Assembly: GCA_900315125.1 (NCBI GenBank)
Contig: OMXT01000012.1
Location: forward strand, 1 to 37,246
Length of the DNA stretch: 37,246 nt
Direction of reading: 5' to 3'
From: an uncultured Eubacteriales bacterium
Lineage (GTDB): Bacteria; Bacillota; Clostridia; Peptostreptococcales; Anaerovoracaceae
Translations under genes and position numbers: made by a program
Shown here: piece after piece, positions 6,482-14,138 of the stretch
Layout of the letters: the number at the start of each line of letters is the position of its first letter
How positions within the stretch are numbered: the first letter of the stretch is position 1
Notes under the pieces: model-generated
The model's database searches: none
What the model was told of the DNA's origin: nothing
What the model saw: only the letters and a program-made list of their open reading frames with translations

Positions 6482-7666
6482 TCAGTATTTCAGATCGATG
6501 ATCGCTACTTCTGAATGAGTGCCTATGCGGATCGGCGGACCGTAGAAGCCCACGCCGGATGTGACGATGGACTTGACGCCCTCGATCGGTTTGTATCCGT
6601 AGACGTTCTTATACATCAGGGCGCTGATCAGGTTCCCAGGGAAGATCTGTCCGCCGTGGGTATGGCCGCTGAGAACAAGATCGGCTCCGGCGGTGCGGAG
6701 GGCGTTAAAGTCCAGAGGCTCGTGTTCCAGAACGATCACGGGCATGGCCATATCGCAGGAGGACAGCAGTTTGGACGCGCTGCTGCGGTAGCGTTTATCT
6801 GTACCAGTCACCTCGCCGTCCTGCCGTCCGGCGATCTGGACGCCGTCGAAATAAACGGTCTTATCATCGAGGATGTTGATATTCGCCTTCTTCAGGAACT
6901 GTTCCATCTCCGTACTTCGGAATTGTTTATTTACCGGCGTGAGATTGAATCCGCATAATATTTTGGATTCCACATCGTGATTGCCGTAAACAGCGTAGAC
7001 ACCGTCCCGGCTGTGGATCCCTTTCAGGATCTCAGCATACTGATCCGGGTTCCGGATCTCATCATAGCTGCCTGAGAAGAAATCTCCCGCGATCAGGACA
7101 ATATCCGGTTTGGAAGCATTGATCGTCCGGACCATTGTTTTATATAATGCCGGTTTGCTGTTCGATGAGAAATGAAGGTCGGACACGAGAGCGATGCGGA
7201 CGCTTCCGTGTTCGGAAACTTTCTTATCCAGTGTCACCGTATAATTCGTTTTCCATACATCATTGCCAATAGCGAATCCATAGATGTTCGCTGACAGGGC
7301 AATAAAAATGCAGAGCAGCAGAGCGAAGCCCGATGTAAGGGCGCTGCGCTTCTTGCGTTTCTCCGGATCTCGCAAGGGATAGCTGACGATCCGTATGATA
7401 TGAAGGATGAGGAGAAGTCCGGTGAAGAAAGCAAAGAACCCGAGCCATACATTGCCGAAACGGATCATGTTGTTTCGGAAGGTTTGTGAAGCCGGGACGG
7501 GAAGATATGCGCCAAGAAGGGGCATAAGAGACGCGAGAATGAAAATGATGTCGAGAATAAACCGCGGAGCCTTGTGCTTAAACAGGGCCTTTACCCAATG
7601 ATCAAGCTGCGTCAGGGCATAGAAAACTACAAGGGTATAAACGGCTGTGATAATATATCCATTCAT
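6482..7666 (-). CDS. Membrane metallophosphoesterase
   Basis: A 394-residue protein with four predicted transmembrane helices in the first 135 residues, then a calcineurin-like metallophosphoesterase domain. All the di-metal motifs are present: DLH (163-165), GDFF (194-197), GNHD (228-231), a later LEHEP and the closing SGHTHGG. The domain order matches the YkuE/YkoQ-type membrane phosphoesterases of Firmicutes; some relatives act on UDP-sugars, lipids or cell-wall precursors, but the substrate here is unknown. The ATG at 7666 follows GAGAGG. The gene is transcribed away from purC. There is no sign of damage: helices, linker and catalytic domain are all intact. Confidence 0.87.
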   Translation of the reverse strand: MNGYIITAVYTLVVFYALTQLDHWVKALFKHKAPRFILDIIFILASLMPLLGAYLPVPASQTFRNNMIRFGNVWLGFFAFFTGLLLILHIIRIVSYPLRDPEKRKKRSALTSGFALLLCIFIALSANIYGFAIGNDVWKTNYTVTLDKKVSEHGSVRIALVSDLHFSSNSKPALYKTMVRTINASKPDIVLIAGDFFSGSYDEIRNPDQYAEILKGIHSRDGVYAVYGNHDVESKILCGFNLTPVNKQFRSTEMEQFLKKANINILDDKTVYFDGVQIAGRQDGEVTGTDKRYRSSASKLLSSCDMAMPVIVLEHEPLDFNALRTAGADLVLSGHTHGGQIFPGNLISALMYKNVYGYKPIEGVKSIVTSGVGFYGPPIRIGTHSEVAIIDLKY

Positions 7667-7922
7667 TATGTTGACCTCTCTGATATTCGGATTTTATATA
7701 TAGTAAAATGTAACCAGTACATATATCTTCTGTATTCTGTCCTTTCGCGGACAGTGATTCAAATATTATTTTACAAAAAATCTGCTGTAAATACAATGTT
7801 AAATCCCAGAGTTATGGTATAATATAAGACGCTGATTCGGTTTCGGAGCGGCTGGAAAGCGGATATACAGCGGGAAAGAACGGAAGCTGAAGAAAAATAT
7901 TTTTATATAGAAGGAGAATGAC
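7667..7922. other. Divergent intergenic region before purC
   Basis: It holds a TATAAT at 7818-7823 that may serve purC, although no good -35 lies at the right distance. A small perfect hairpin CTGTCC-TTTCGC-GGACAG lies at 7737-7754, and the rest is AT-rich. I see no purine riboswitch or clear regulator site. Confidence 0.45.
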
Positions 7923-8798
7923 ATGAAAGAATTTCAGCCAATCAAAGAAGGAAAAGTCCGGGAGATTTATGACAACGGCGACAGCCTCATCATGGTTGCC
8001 ACAGACCGGATCTCTGCTTTCGACCACATTCTGAAGAACAAGATCACCAGCAAGGGTGCGATCCTGACGCAGATGTCCAGGTTCTGGTTCGACATGACCG
8101 GGGATATCGTCAGGAATCATATGATTTCTGTGGATGTGAAGGATATGCCGGAATTTTTCCAGCAGGAGAAGTTTGACGGTAACAGCATGATGTGCCGCAA
8201 GCTGACCATGCTCCCTATTGAGTGCATCGTGAGAGGATATATCACTGGAAGCGGCTGGGCGAGCTACCAGGAGAACGGGACCGTCTGCGGCATTAAACTC
8301 CCGGAAGGTCTTAAGGAATCACAGCAGCTGCCGGAGCCGATCTATACACCGAGCACCAAGGCGGAGCTTGGAGAGCACGACGAGAACATTTCCTATGAGA
8401 AGAGCATCGACGTCCTGGAGAAGCAGTTCCCGGGACACGGGGAAGAATATGCTGCGAAGCTGAGAGATTATACGATCGCCCTGTATAAGAAATGCGCGGA
8501 TTATGCCCGCACCAGAGGAATCATCATCGCTGATACCAAGTTTGAATTTGGTCTGGATGAAAATGGTGAGGTCGTTCTTGGCGATGAGATGCTGACACCG
8601 GACAGCTCCCGTTTCTGGCCTCTGGAGGGTTACGAGCCGGGCAAGTCACAGCCTTCCTATGACAAGCAGTTCGTCCGTGACTGGCTGAAGGCTAATCCGG
8701 ACAGTGACTACCTGCTGCCCCAGGATGTTATTGATAAGACGATCGAGAAGTATAAGGAAGCTTATAAGCTCCTGACGGGAACGGAGTTTGACCGTTAA
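7923..8798 (+). CDS. purC: Phosphoribosylaminoimidazole-succinocarboxamide (SAICAR) synthase
   Basis: A 291-residue cytoplasmic enzyme of purine synthesis that joins CAIR and aspartate using ATP to form SAICAR. Hallmarks are KEGKVREIY near the start (nucleotide-binding), VATDRISAFDHIL, the RKLTMLPIECIVRGYITGSG core, and GIIIADTKFEFGL followed by LGDEMLTPDSSRFW, which bind metal and substrate. The length is that of the longer form also seen in fungi and many Firmicutes, against about 240 residues in enteric bacteria. GAAGGAGAATGAC precedes the ATG. It is not followed by other pur genes, so it appears as a lone purine gene with a terminator hairpin after it. Confidence 0.96.
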   Translation: MKEFQPIKEGKVREIYDNGDSLIMVATDRISAFDHILKNKITSKGAILTQMSRFWFDMTGDIVRNHMISVDVKDMPEFFQQEKFDGNSMMCRKLTMLPIECIVRGYITGSGWASYQENGTVCGIKLPEGLKESQQLPEPIYTPSTKAELGEHDENISYEKSIDVLEKQFPGHGEEYAAKLRDYTIALYKKCADYARTRGIIIADTKFEFGLDENGEVVLGDEMLTPDSSRFWPLEGYEPGKSQPSYDKQFVRDWLKANPDSDYLLPQDVIDKTIEKYKEAYKLLTGTEFDR

Positions 8799-8814
8799 TA
8801 TCGTATCTTCTTTG

Positions 8815-8850
8815 GGAGGCTGCTGCGGCAATGCAGCAGCCTCCTTGTAT
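8815..8850 (+). terminator. Hairpin terminator after purC
   Basis: GGAGGCTGCTGC (8815-8826) pairs perfectly with GCAGCAGCCTCC (8833-8844) around a six-base loop. The tail TTGTAT is only moderately T-rich. Confidence 0.7.
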
Positions 8851-8890
8851 ATCTGGGTATTTATAGCAGGAAAGCGGGGAGGGTTTGCCG

Positions 8891-9529
8891 GTGGATCTCA
8901 GCGCGGTGAGCAGGTCACGGATCTTTAAGGGTCTCAGTGAGGAGGAAAGTATCCGGGTCATTTCGGATCTTGACCCCAGGATCAGGCGGTTCAGAAGAGG
9001 GGAATTTATCATCATGGCAGGCGACATTGTGAAGAATGTCGGCATTGTGATGGAGGGAAGCGTCAGCGTCTGCAGAGATGATTACTGGGGCAACCGGAAC
9101 ATCGTCGGGCGGATTGGTCCCGGGGATACCTTTGCTGAGAGCTATGCCCTGGCAGGGGGCAGGACGATCGACGTCAGCGTCCAGGCGGCGGCGGACTGCC
9201 AGGTATGCTCCCTGTCTGCAGAGGCGATGCTCAGTGAGCCGAAACTGACACGCAGCCTGCTGAACCTCCTGGCAAACAAGAATTTGTACCTGAATAATAA
9301 GCTGACCCATGTTACGCAGCGGAGCACGCGGGAGAAGCTGCTGTCTTACTTATCTCAGGTGGCGCAGCAGGAAAGGAGTTCTGACTTCGTCATCCCCTTC
9401 AACAGGCAGGAGCTGGCAGATTACCTGGCCGTGGACCGCAGCGCTATGTCCAGCGAACTGGGGCGGATGAGAGATGAAGGGATCCTGGATTTTCATCGTG
9501 CCCATTTCGTTCTTCACGATATCAAGTGA
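8891..9529 (+). CDS. Crp/Fnr family transcriptional regulator
   Basis: A 212-residue regulator with an N-terminal cyclic-nucleotide-binding-like beta-roll (about 8-120, with RRGEFIIMAGD and a GDTFAESYAL turn), a dimer helix and a C-terminal winged helix with NRQELADYLAVDRSAMSSEL as the helix-turn-helix. No N-terminal cysteine cluster of the Fnr [4Fe-4S] type is present, so the effector is probably a small molecule. The GTG at 8891 fits the GGGGAGGG site (8876-8883) better than the in-frame TTG at 8885, which would lie only about two bases from it. It is followed in the same direction by two unrecognised genes, which may be its targets. Confidence 0.87.
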   Translation: MDLSAVSRSRIFKGLSEEESIRVISDLDPRIRRFRRGEFIIMAGDIVKNVGIVMEGSVSVCRDDYWGNRNIVGRIGPGDTFAESYALAGGRTIDVSVQAAADCQVCSLSAEAMLSEPKLTRSLLNLLANKNLYLNNKLTHVTQRSTREKLLSYLSQVAQQERSSDFVIPFNRQELADYLAVDRSAMSSELGRMRDEGILDFHRAHFVLHDIK

Positions 9530-9532
9530 GGG

Positions 9533-9561
9533 TTCACCCAGCGTTTCCCTTGTGATAGAAT
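9533..9561 (+). promoter_or_regulatory. Possible promoter before the first unrecognised gene
   Basis: TTCACC (9533-9538), a 17-base spacer and TAGAAT (9556-9561). The -35 box is poor, so this is a weak or activated promoter at best. Activation by the adjacent Crp/Fnr protein is possible but no dyad was recognised. Confidence 0.35.
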
Positions 9562-9598
9562 AGAATATAATTATTAAGAATGAAAGGCGGATTATATT

Positions 9599-10483
9599 AT
9601 GAATCGTTATGAACTGGAGCATACGGAAATACCAGCGCAGTTCTTCCGCTCATGCAGGGAATTCATGGAGGAGGCGGAGAGCCGCGGAAGCGATATGTTC
9701 TGGGGGCTTTACCAGCAGCTGGAGGACAGCAGTCAGTTTAAGAAAGAGGAATTCGACGCGGGGCTGCTGGAGATGGACAGCGATGAGGTCAGCATCTGCC
9801 GGGTCTTCGTGCCTGGAGCATCCCGTCCGGCAGAATGCGCTATCCTCTACGTGCTCTATAACAGCGACTATGAGCCGCTGCGTTACCTGACGGTGGAAGT
9901 GCTCCCGGAGGGCGGATACGGACTGCTTATCTGGGATTCGTCCCTGAATTATATCATGCAGGGCGCCTTTGAGTGGCAGCACGAACGCCAGATGCTGGAG
10001 ACCGTTGTGGAGGGGATCCTCCATCCGGAGGAGGAGTTCAGCACCGGCCGCTACGGCGAGATGCGAGGGCTCTTGGAAAAATATCACGTGCCCTTTTATG
10101 AGGATGAGGTATCCGATTATATCCGGATGTTTGATGTCATAGAGGAGCTGATTCTCGGCTGCCTGACCCGGGAGCAGATCGTGTCTACATTTGCTTCCAT
10201 GCTGGATATCATGGAGGATGATGAACTGGTGACCAGCCGGGATAAGATGCGGGCCATGTATGAGAAAATGGACGAACTTCCGGATTCGAAGGGGAAGATG
10301 GACCGCAAGGCGCGCCTCTTCTTCGGATTCAGCGTCTATGCTGCCCATAATGTCATATCCGAAAACGATGACAAAAAACACCACTTTATGGGGCTTCCGG
10401 AGTTCCAGTCCGCGGATTATATCAAGTATAAGATGGAAGAGTACTGGGCGATGGATCCATATATGTTCACATTCGCGTTCTGA
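9599..10483 (+). CDS. Hypothetical acidic protein
   Basis: A 294-residue soluble protein that I do not recognise. It has no signal peptide or membrane helix, is acidic, and has the look of a mixed alpha/beta N-terminal half (strands such as AILYVLYNS and YLTVEVLPEGGYGLLIW) followed by a mostly helical C-terminal half with EEL and MLDIMEDDELV segments. AAAGGCGG lies before the ATG. A real gene is supported by its length, the ribosome site, codon use like the neighbours and tight spacing to the next gene (60 bases). It sits between a Crp/Fnr regulator and a second unknown acidic protein, so the two may work together. No function is assigned. Confidence 0.75.
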   Translation: MNRYELEHTEIPAQFFRSCREFMEEAESRGSDMFWGLYQQLEDSSQFKKEEFDAGLLEMDSDEVSICRVFVPGASRPAECAILYVLYNSDYEPLRYLTVEVLPEGGYGLLIWDSSLNYIMQGAFEWQHERQMLETVVEGILHPEEEFSTGRYGEMRGLLEKYHVPFYEDEVSDYIRMFDVIEELILGCLTREQIVSTFASMLDIMEDDELVTSRDKMRAMYEKMDELPDSKGKMDRKARLFFGFSVYAAHNVISENDDKKHHFMGLPEFQSADYIKYKMEEYWAMDPYMFTFAF

Positions 10484-10543
10484 CTGTCCGGAAGGAGCGG
10501 CAGGCGGATCCGCGGCTTAGAATAAGGGGAGAGAGGAGATTAT

Positions 10544-11050
10544 ATGAACAAACAGACCACATTATCGACGCAGGCGGCCTTCGGCGGAGCACAGCTGGCC
10601 TGGAATGAGACAGAGACTGTTACGGTAAAGGATCTCAACGGTGATCCGGTCAATATCACTGTGAGGGCGGGCATGCCCCTGACAGACATATTTGACTTTG
10701 TAATGGAAACGGCCGTCGCCAGTACAGCAGAAGGCCATTATAACAAGCTTTTCGGCGATATGATCATGGCTCAGGCGATCATTGACCACCTGACAGATCT
10801 TCCGCTGCTGGACAATCCGGAGCAGATGGATATCGACCAGTGCTATGAGCTGGTATTTGGCTACCATGGGATCATCAGAAAACTTGACCCTAATGGGCCG
10901 GCAAGATTCCTGATCGCCCGGATCCAGGATTATGTCAGCGATCTTATAGAAATGATCAATAACGATCCGGACATTTTTGACGATGCGGATGATGAGGGCA
11001 TTGGAGATATCATGGATCTGGAGGACCTCCGGTCCATGAGAAGAAACTGA
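10544..11050 (+). CDS. Hypothetical acidic protein
   Basis: A 168-residue soluble protein of unknown function. The first 45 residues look like beta strands (ETVTVKDLNGDPVNITVRAG), the middle is helical (DIFDFVMETAV, then MIMAQAIIDHL), and the tail is very rich in Asp and Glu (NNDPDIFDDADDEGIGD). Size and layout recall small phage tail-assembly proteins, but there are no other phage genes here, so I do not claim this. GAGAGGAG precedes the ATG. It follows the 294-residue unknown gene by 60 bases and ends at a strong hairpin, so the two probably form one transcript. Confidence 0.72.
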   Translation: MNKQTTLSTQAAFGGAQLAWNETETVTVKDLNGDPVNITVRAGMPLTDIFDFVMETAVASTAEGHYNKLFGDMIMAQAIIDHLTDLPLLDNPEQMDIDQCYELVFGYHGIIRKLDPNGPARFLIARIQDYVSDLIEMINNDPDIFDDADDEGIGDIMDLEDLRSMRRN

Positions 11051-11061
11051 GAGGAATAATG

Positions 11062-11095
11062 GGGGATCGGGTCCGGACGGACCCGGTCCCTGTTT
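11062..11095 (+). terminator. Strong terminator before the AmmeMemoRadiSam gene
   Basis: A 13-base arm (11062-11074) pairs with 11077-11089 with a single G-U pair, followed by TGTTTT. It ends the unknown-gene transcript or partly attenuates the next gene, whose ribosome site begins at 11101. Confidence 0.75.
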
Positions 11096-11115
11096 TGCAG
11101 AAAGGAGAAGTTACC

Positions 11116-12522
11116 ATGGGAATTATTGCAGGCTATGCCGTGCCCCATCCGCCGATGATCCTGCCGGAGATCGGAAGAGGGGAAGAAAAGACGATTCAGC
11201 CGACGATAGACGCATACCGGGCAGTCGCCGCTGAGATCGCAGCGCTGGATCCGGAGACCATTGTTGTGACAACACCCCATTCTGTGATGTATTCGGACTA
11301 CTTCCATATATCGCCGGGGCGGGGAGCCTATGGCGACATGAGCCAGTTTGGGGCTGGATCAGTACAGGTGAATGTCGCTTACGATGAGGAAATGGTATCG
11401 CTGCTGTGTGAACTGGCAGAGCGGTCAGGCCTCAGGGCGGGGACCCTTGGCGAACGGGATAAGCATATCGATCACGGAACGATGATCCCGCTGCGTTTTA
11501 TAGAGCAGGCTTACCGGGAGGCAGGGAAGAAGCCGGATTACCGGGTCATCCGCATCGGACTGTCCGGACTGCCGCTTCTGGATCACTATGCCCTGGGCAT
11601 ACTGGTCCAGAAGGCGGCAGATGACCTGGGCAGGCGGACGGTCATGGCCGCCAGCGGCGATCTGTCCCATTACCTGAAAGAGACCGGCCCCTATGGTTTT
11701 CACGAAGAAGGGCCCGTTTATGACGAAAGGATCATGGACACATTTCGGAGAGGGGCATTCAATGAGCTGCTCCGCTATCCCGCAGCGCTGCTGGAGGGAG
11801 CAGGCGAGTGCGGGCACCGGTCCTTTACAATCATGGCAGGCGCCATGGACTGTACTGCCGTGGAGACCTGTGTATTTTCCCACCAGGATGTGACAGGCGT
11901 GGGATACGGCGTATGCTCCGTTCACCCGACGGGCTATGACGCTTCCCGCAATTTCGGGGAGCAGTATGTGGAGGAGCACGACAGATACCTTGCGGAGAAG
12001 AAAGCGGCGGAGGATCCCTATGTGCAGCTTGCCCGCATGGCGGTGGAGAAATATGTAAAGGAGAAAAAACAGCTGGATGAAGTGCCCGACAGTTTTCCTG
12101 ACGAACTGTTCGACAGGAAGGCGGGCGTCTTCGTCTCCCTGCATCTGGACGGAAATCTTAGAGGATGTATCGGGACGATTGCGCCGGTACAGGACTGCAT
12201 CGCCGAAGAGATCGTATCGAACGGCATCAGTGCGTGCTCCCGCGACCCGCGCTTTGATGCGGTGACGGAAGATGAACTTCCCTACCTGGAATACAGTGTG
12301 GATGTGATGGGAGAACCGGAACCGGTGGAATCGAAGGATCAGCTGGATGTAAAACGGTACGGCGTAATCGTCACGTCGGGAGCACGGAGAGGCCTGCTGC
12401 TCCCGAATCTGGATGGTGTTAAGACTGTGGACCAGCAGATCGATATCGCCAGGAAGAAAGCGGGAATTGGACCGAAAGAGAAGATCCGCCTGGAACGTTT
12501 TGAGGCAGTCCGCCATTATTGA
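11116..12522 (+). CDS. AmmeMemoRadiSam system protein B-A fusion (MEMO-like/LigB plus AMMECR1)
   Basis: A 468-residue two-domain protein. The N-terminal part (about 1-285) is a MEMO/LigB-type class III extradiol dioxygenase-like domain, with GYAVPHPPMILPEIG at the start, TTPHSVMY, a KHIDHGTMIPL segment and ASGDLSHYLKE; its histidines are those expected to bind a metal. The C-terminal part (about 300-468) is an AMMECR1 domain with NLRGCIGTI and RDPRFDAVTEDELPYLEYSVDVM. These two domains plus a radical SAM enzyme form the AmmeMemoRadiSam set, whose biochemical role is unknown. ATG at 11116 follows AAAGGAG; an in-frame start at 11059 would read through the terminator hairpin and is rejected. The radical SAM partner lies convergently, only 26 bases away. 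Confidence 0.9.
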   Translation: MGIIAGYAVPHPPMILPEIGRGEEKTIQPTIDAYRAVAAEIAALDPETIVVTTPHSVMYSDYFHISPGRGAYGDMSQFGAGSVQVNVAYDEEMVSLLCELAERSGLRAGTLGERDKHIDHGTMIPLRFIEQAYREAGKKPDYRVIRIGLSGLPLLDHYALGILVQKAADDLGRRTVMAASGDLSHYLKETGPYGFHEEGPVYDERIMDTFRRGAFNELLRYPAALLEGAGECGHRSFTIMAGAMDCTAVETCVFSHQDVTGVGYGVCSVHPTGYDASRNFGEQYVEEHDRYLAEKKAAEDPYVQLARMAVEKYVKEKKQLDEVPDSFPDELFDRKAGVFVSLHLDGNLRGCIGTIAPVQDCIAEEIVSNGISACSRDPRFDAVTEDELPYLEYSVDVMGEPEPVESKDQLDVKRYGVIVTSGARRGLLLPNLDGVKTVDQQIDIARKKAGIGPKEKIRLERFEAVRHY

Positions 12523-12548
12523 TGGACCGGCAGATCGGGCTTTGTTAT

Positions 12549-13406
12549 TCAGCAGTTCCCGATAAAAACATGGGAAAGATGCTCCCGGGCGACAGCTGCG
12601 ATTTTTCGGATCAGCGCCGTGTCTGTGGCAGGACAGTCGTAATGATACCGGGGAAAGTATCTTGTAATATGGAGCGGTATTTCAGGATCCAGAGAGGCGA
12701 TCCATGCAGCCTCCCGCTCCATATCCTCCGGGCGGTCTGAAATGTCTGGAACGATTAGTGTCGTAATCTCAAGGTGCGCGGAAGACGATGCCGCGGTCTC
12801 AAGAAAATCCATGACCATGGAAAGGCTGCCGCCCAGCGTGCGGTACCCCGATTCCGTAAATGTCTTAAGGTCTATGTTCATCGCATCCATAAGCGGGATG
12901 ATTCTGCGGGCAGCGGCAGGCGATACGCAGCCGTTGCTGACAAGAACGGCGTCCATGTTTCTGTCATGGAGAAGCTGTGCCGTATCCGCAGCATATTCCC
13001 AGCTGACGAGGGGTTCATTATATGTAAAGGCGACACCGATATTGCCTTCTGTGCGGAGACTGCAGGCCATGTCTGCCAGCTGCTCCGGGCTGACGTATTC
13101 CCAGGGAATATCTTCAGGGCCCGCCATGGAAATGGCGCTGTTCTGGCAGAATGGACAATCCATGCTGCATCCGAAGGAGCCGACAGAAAGGATCATGGAG
13201 CCCGGCCGGTACATGGCAAGGGGCTTTTTCTCTATGGGATCCAGAGCCATGGACGTCAGACAGCCATAATTGCTGCAGAGAATCTCGCCGCCATGCCTTC
13301 TGCGGGCACGGCAGAAACCGGTCTGTCCGTCAGCGAGAGAACACTGGCGGGAGCACAGGCTGCAGGTGATCCGGTCTGTGTCTGGTACGGTATTATTTTC
13401 GTTCAT
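12549..13406 (-). CDS. amrS: AmmeMemoRadiSam system radical SAM enzyme
   Basis: A 285-residue radical SAM protein, the third member of the AmmeMemoRadiSam set. The radical SAM motif is CSMDCPFC (C80, C84, C87). Ahead of it a Cys pattern (C15, C18, C22, C32) suggests a small metal-binding knuckle. Other family stretches are MYRPGSMILSVGSFGC, FTYNEPLVSWEY and NIDLKTF. The protein stops right after HVFIGNC; relatives I recall from other groups continue with a further CxxC-containing tail, so this is a short form. ATG at 13406 follows GGAGGTG; an upstream ATG at 13421 overlaps that site. It is convergent with the B-A fusion. The radical reaction and substrate are not known. Confidence 0.9.
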   Translation of the reverse strand: MNENNTVPDTDRITCSLCSRQCSLADGQTGFCRARRRHGGEILCSNYGCLTSMALDPIEKKPLAMYRPGSMILSVGSFGCSMDCPFCQNSAISMAGPEDIPWEYVSPEQLADMACSLRTEGNIGVAFTYNEPLVSWEYAADTAQLLHDRNMDAVLVSNGCVSPAAARRIIPLMDAMNIDLKTFTESGYRTLGGSLSMVMDFLETAASSSAHLEITTLIVPDISDRPEDMEREAAWIASLDPEIPLHITRYFPRYHYDCPATDTALIRKIAAVAREHLSHVFIGNC

Positions 13407-13430
13407 AAAGCACACCTCCATGTTACTGAT

Positions 13431-13469
13431 ATTTTAACCGGAAGATATAGGACATGCAACCGAATGTCC
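13431..13469 (-). promoter_or_regulatory. Promoter of the radical SAM gene with an overlapping dyad
   Basis: On the minus strand TTGCAT (13454-13459) and TAAAAT (13431-13436) are 17 bases apart. The inverted repeat GGACAT-N8-ATGTCC (13450-13469) covers the -35 box, a placement typical of a repressor site. The regulator is unknown. Confidence 0.5.
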
Positions 13470-13510
13470 TGATCAAAATCGGCAGTTGATATAATTACCT
13501 ACTAAAACGG

Positions 13511-13539
13511 TTGATTAATAGAGTAAATTGTGCTACTAT
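13511..13539 (+). promoter_or_regulatory. Predicted promoter of the Rrf2 gene
   Basis: TTGATT (13511-13516), a 17-base spacer and TACTAT (13534-13539). A CTGCAG repeat pair that could fold into a small hairpin lies just before the ribosome site. Confidence 0.5.
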
Positions 13540-13636
13540 TTACTGAGAACAAAAAAGAACGAAGTAATCGCAGATTCATGTGACAGCGGCGAAATAAGCT
13601 GCAGCCCATAGCTGCAGAGGAAAGAAAGGATGAATT

Positions 13637-14074
13637 ATGGCGCTTAAGATTTCGACCAGGGGCCGTTATGCACTCCGCGTTCTTATAGATCTGGCGGAGC
13701 ATAACAGCGGAGAATTTATTCCGCTGAAAGAGATTGCCGCACGGCAGGAAATATCAGAGAAATATCTGGAAAGTATTATTGTTGTTCTGTCCAAGGCGGG
13801 CTATGTGCAGGGACAGCGGGGCAAAGGCGGAGGATATCGCCTTTCCAGGGAACCTCAGCTCTATACAGTCGGCAGTGTGCTCCGGCTGATCGAAGGCAGC
13901 CTGGCGCCTGTTGCCTGTCTGGAAGGAGACCATAACACATGTCCCCGCGCAGCGGCCTGCAAGACGCTGGATATGTGGACGAGGTTCTACGATATGACCA
14001 ATGAGTTTTTCGACGGCATTACCCTGGATGAGCTGGCAGCGCGGGGCGACGCCGGAGATGATTATATGATCTGA
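13637..14074 (+). CDS. Rrf2 family transcriptional regulator
   Basis: A 145-residue Rrf2 protein with the N-terminal winged helix (STRGRYALRVLIDLAEH, then GRGKGGGYRLS-like wing at 60-70). Three cysteines sit in the ligand region, C94-x7-C102-x5-C108, close to the three-cysteine [2Fe-2S] site of IscR, so Fe-S or redox sensing is possible. Relatives include IscR (Fe-S assembly) and CymR (cysteine metabolism). A sulfur role is suggested by the LysR gene and O-acetylhomoserine sulfhydrylase just downstream, but each has its own signals and no Rrf2 site was identified. AGAAAGGATG precedes the ATG. Confidence 0.88.
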   Translation: MALKISTRGRYALRVLIDLAEHNSGEFIPLKEIAARQEISEKYLESIIVVLSKAGYVQGQRGKGGGYRLSREPQLYTVGSVLRLIEGSLAPVACLEGDHNTCPRAAACKTLDMWTRFYDMTNEFFDGITLDELAARGDAGDDYMI

Positions 14075-14082
14075 TTTACTGT

Positions 14083-14118
14083 ATGCGGGCGGCCGGAAGA
14101 GGCAGCCCGCATATTTTC
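14083..14118 (+). terminator. Terminator after the Rrf2 gene
   Basis: ATGCGGGC (14083-14090) pairs with GCCCGCAT (14105-14112), followed by ATTTTCT. Confidence 0.7.
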
Positions 14119-14138
14119 TGAGACGGAGTGTGACAGGT

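Noticed and set aside
7667-7922. Purine riboswitch before purC
   Set aside because: No three-way-junction landmarks or terminator are visible; only a short unrelated hairpin is present.
10544-11050. Phage tail-assembly protein
   Set aside because: The size and acidic tail only loosely recall such proteins, and no other phage gene lies in the window.
12549-13406. Frameshift truncating the radical SAM enzyme
   Set aside because: Reading past the stop gives no CxxC tail of the long forms, so a naturally short form is more likely than a broken gene.
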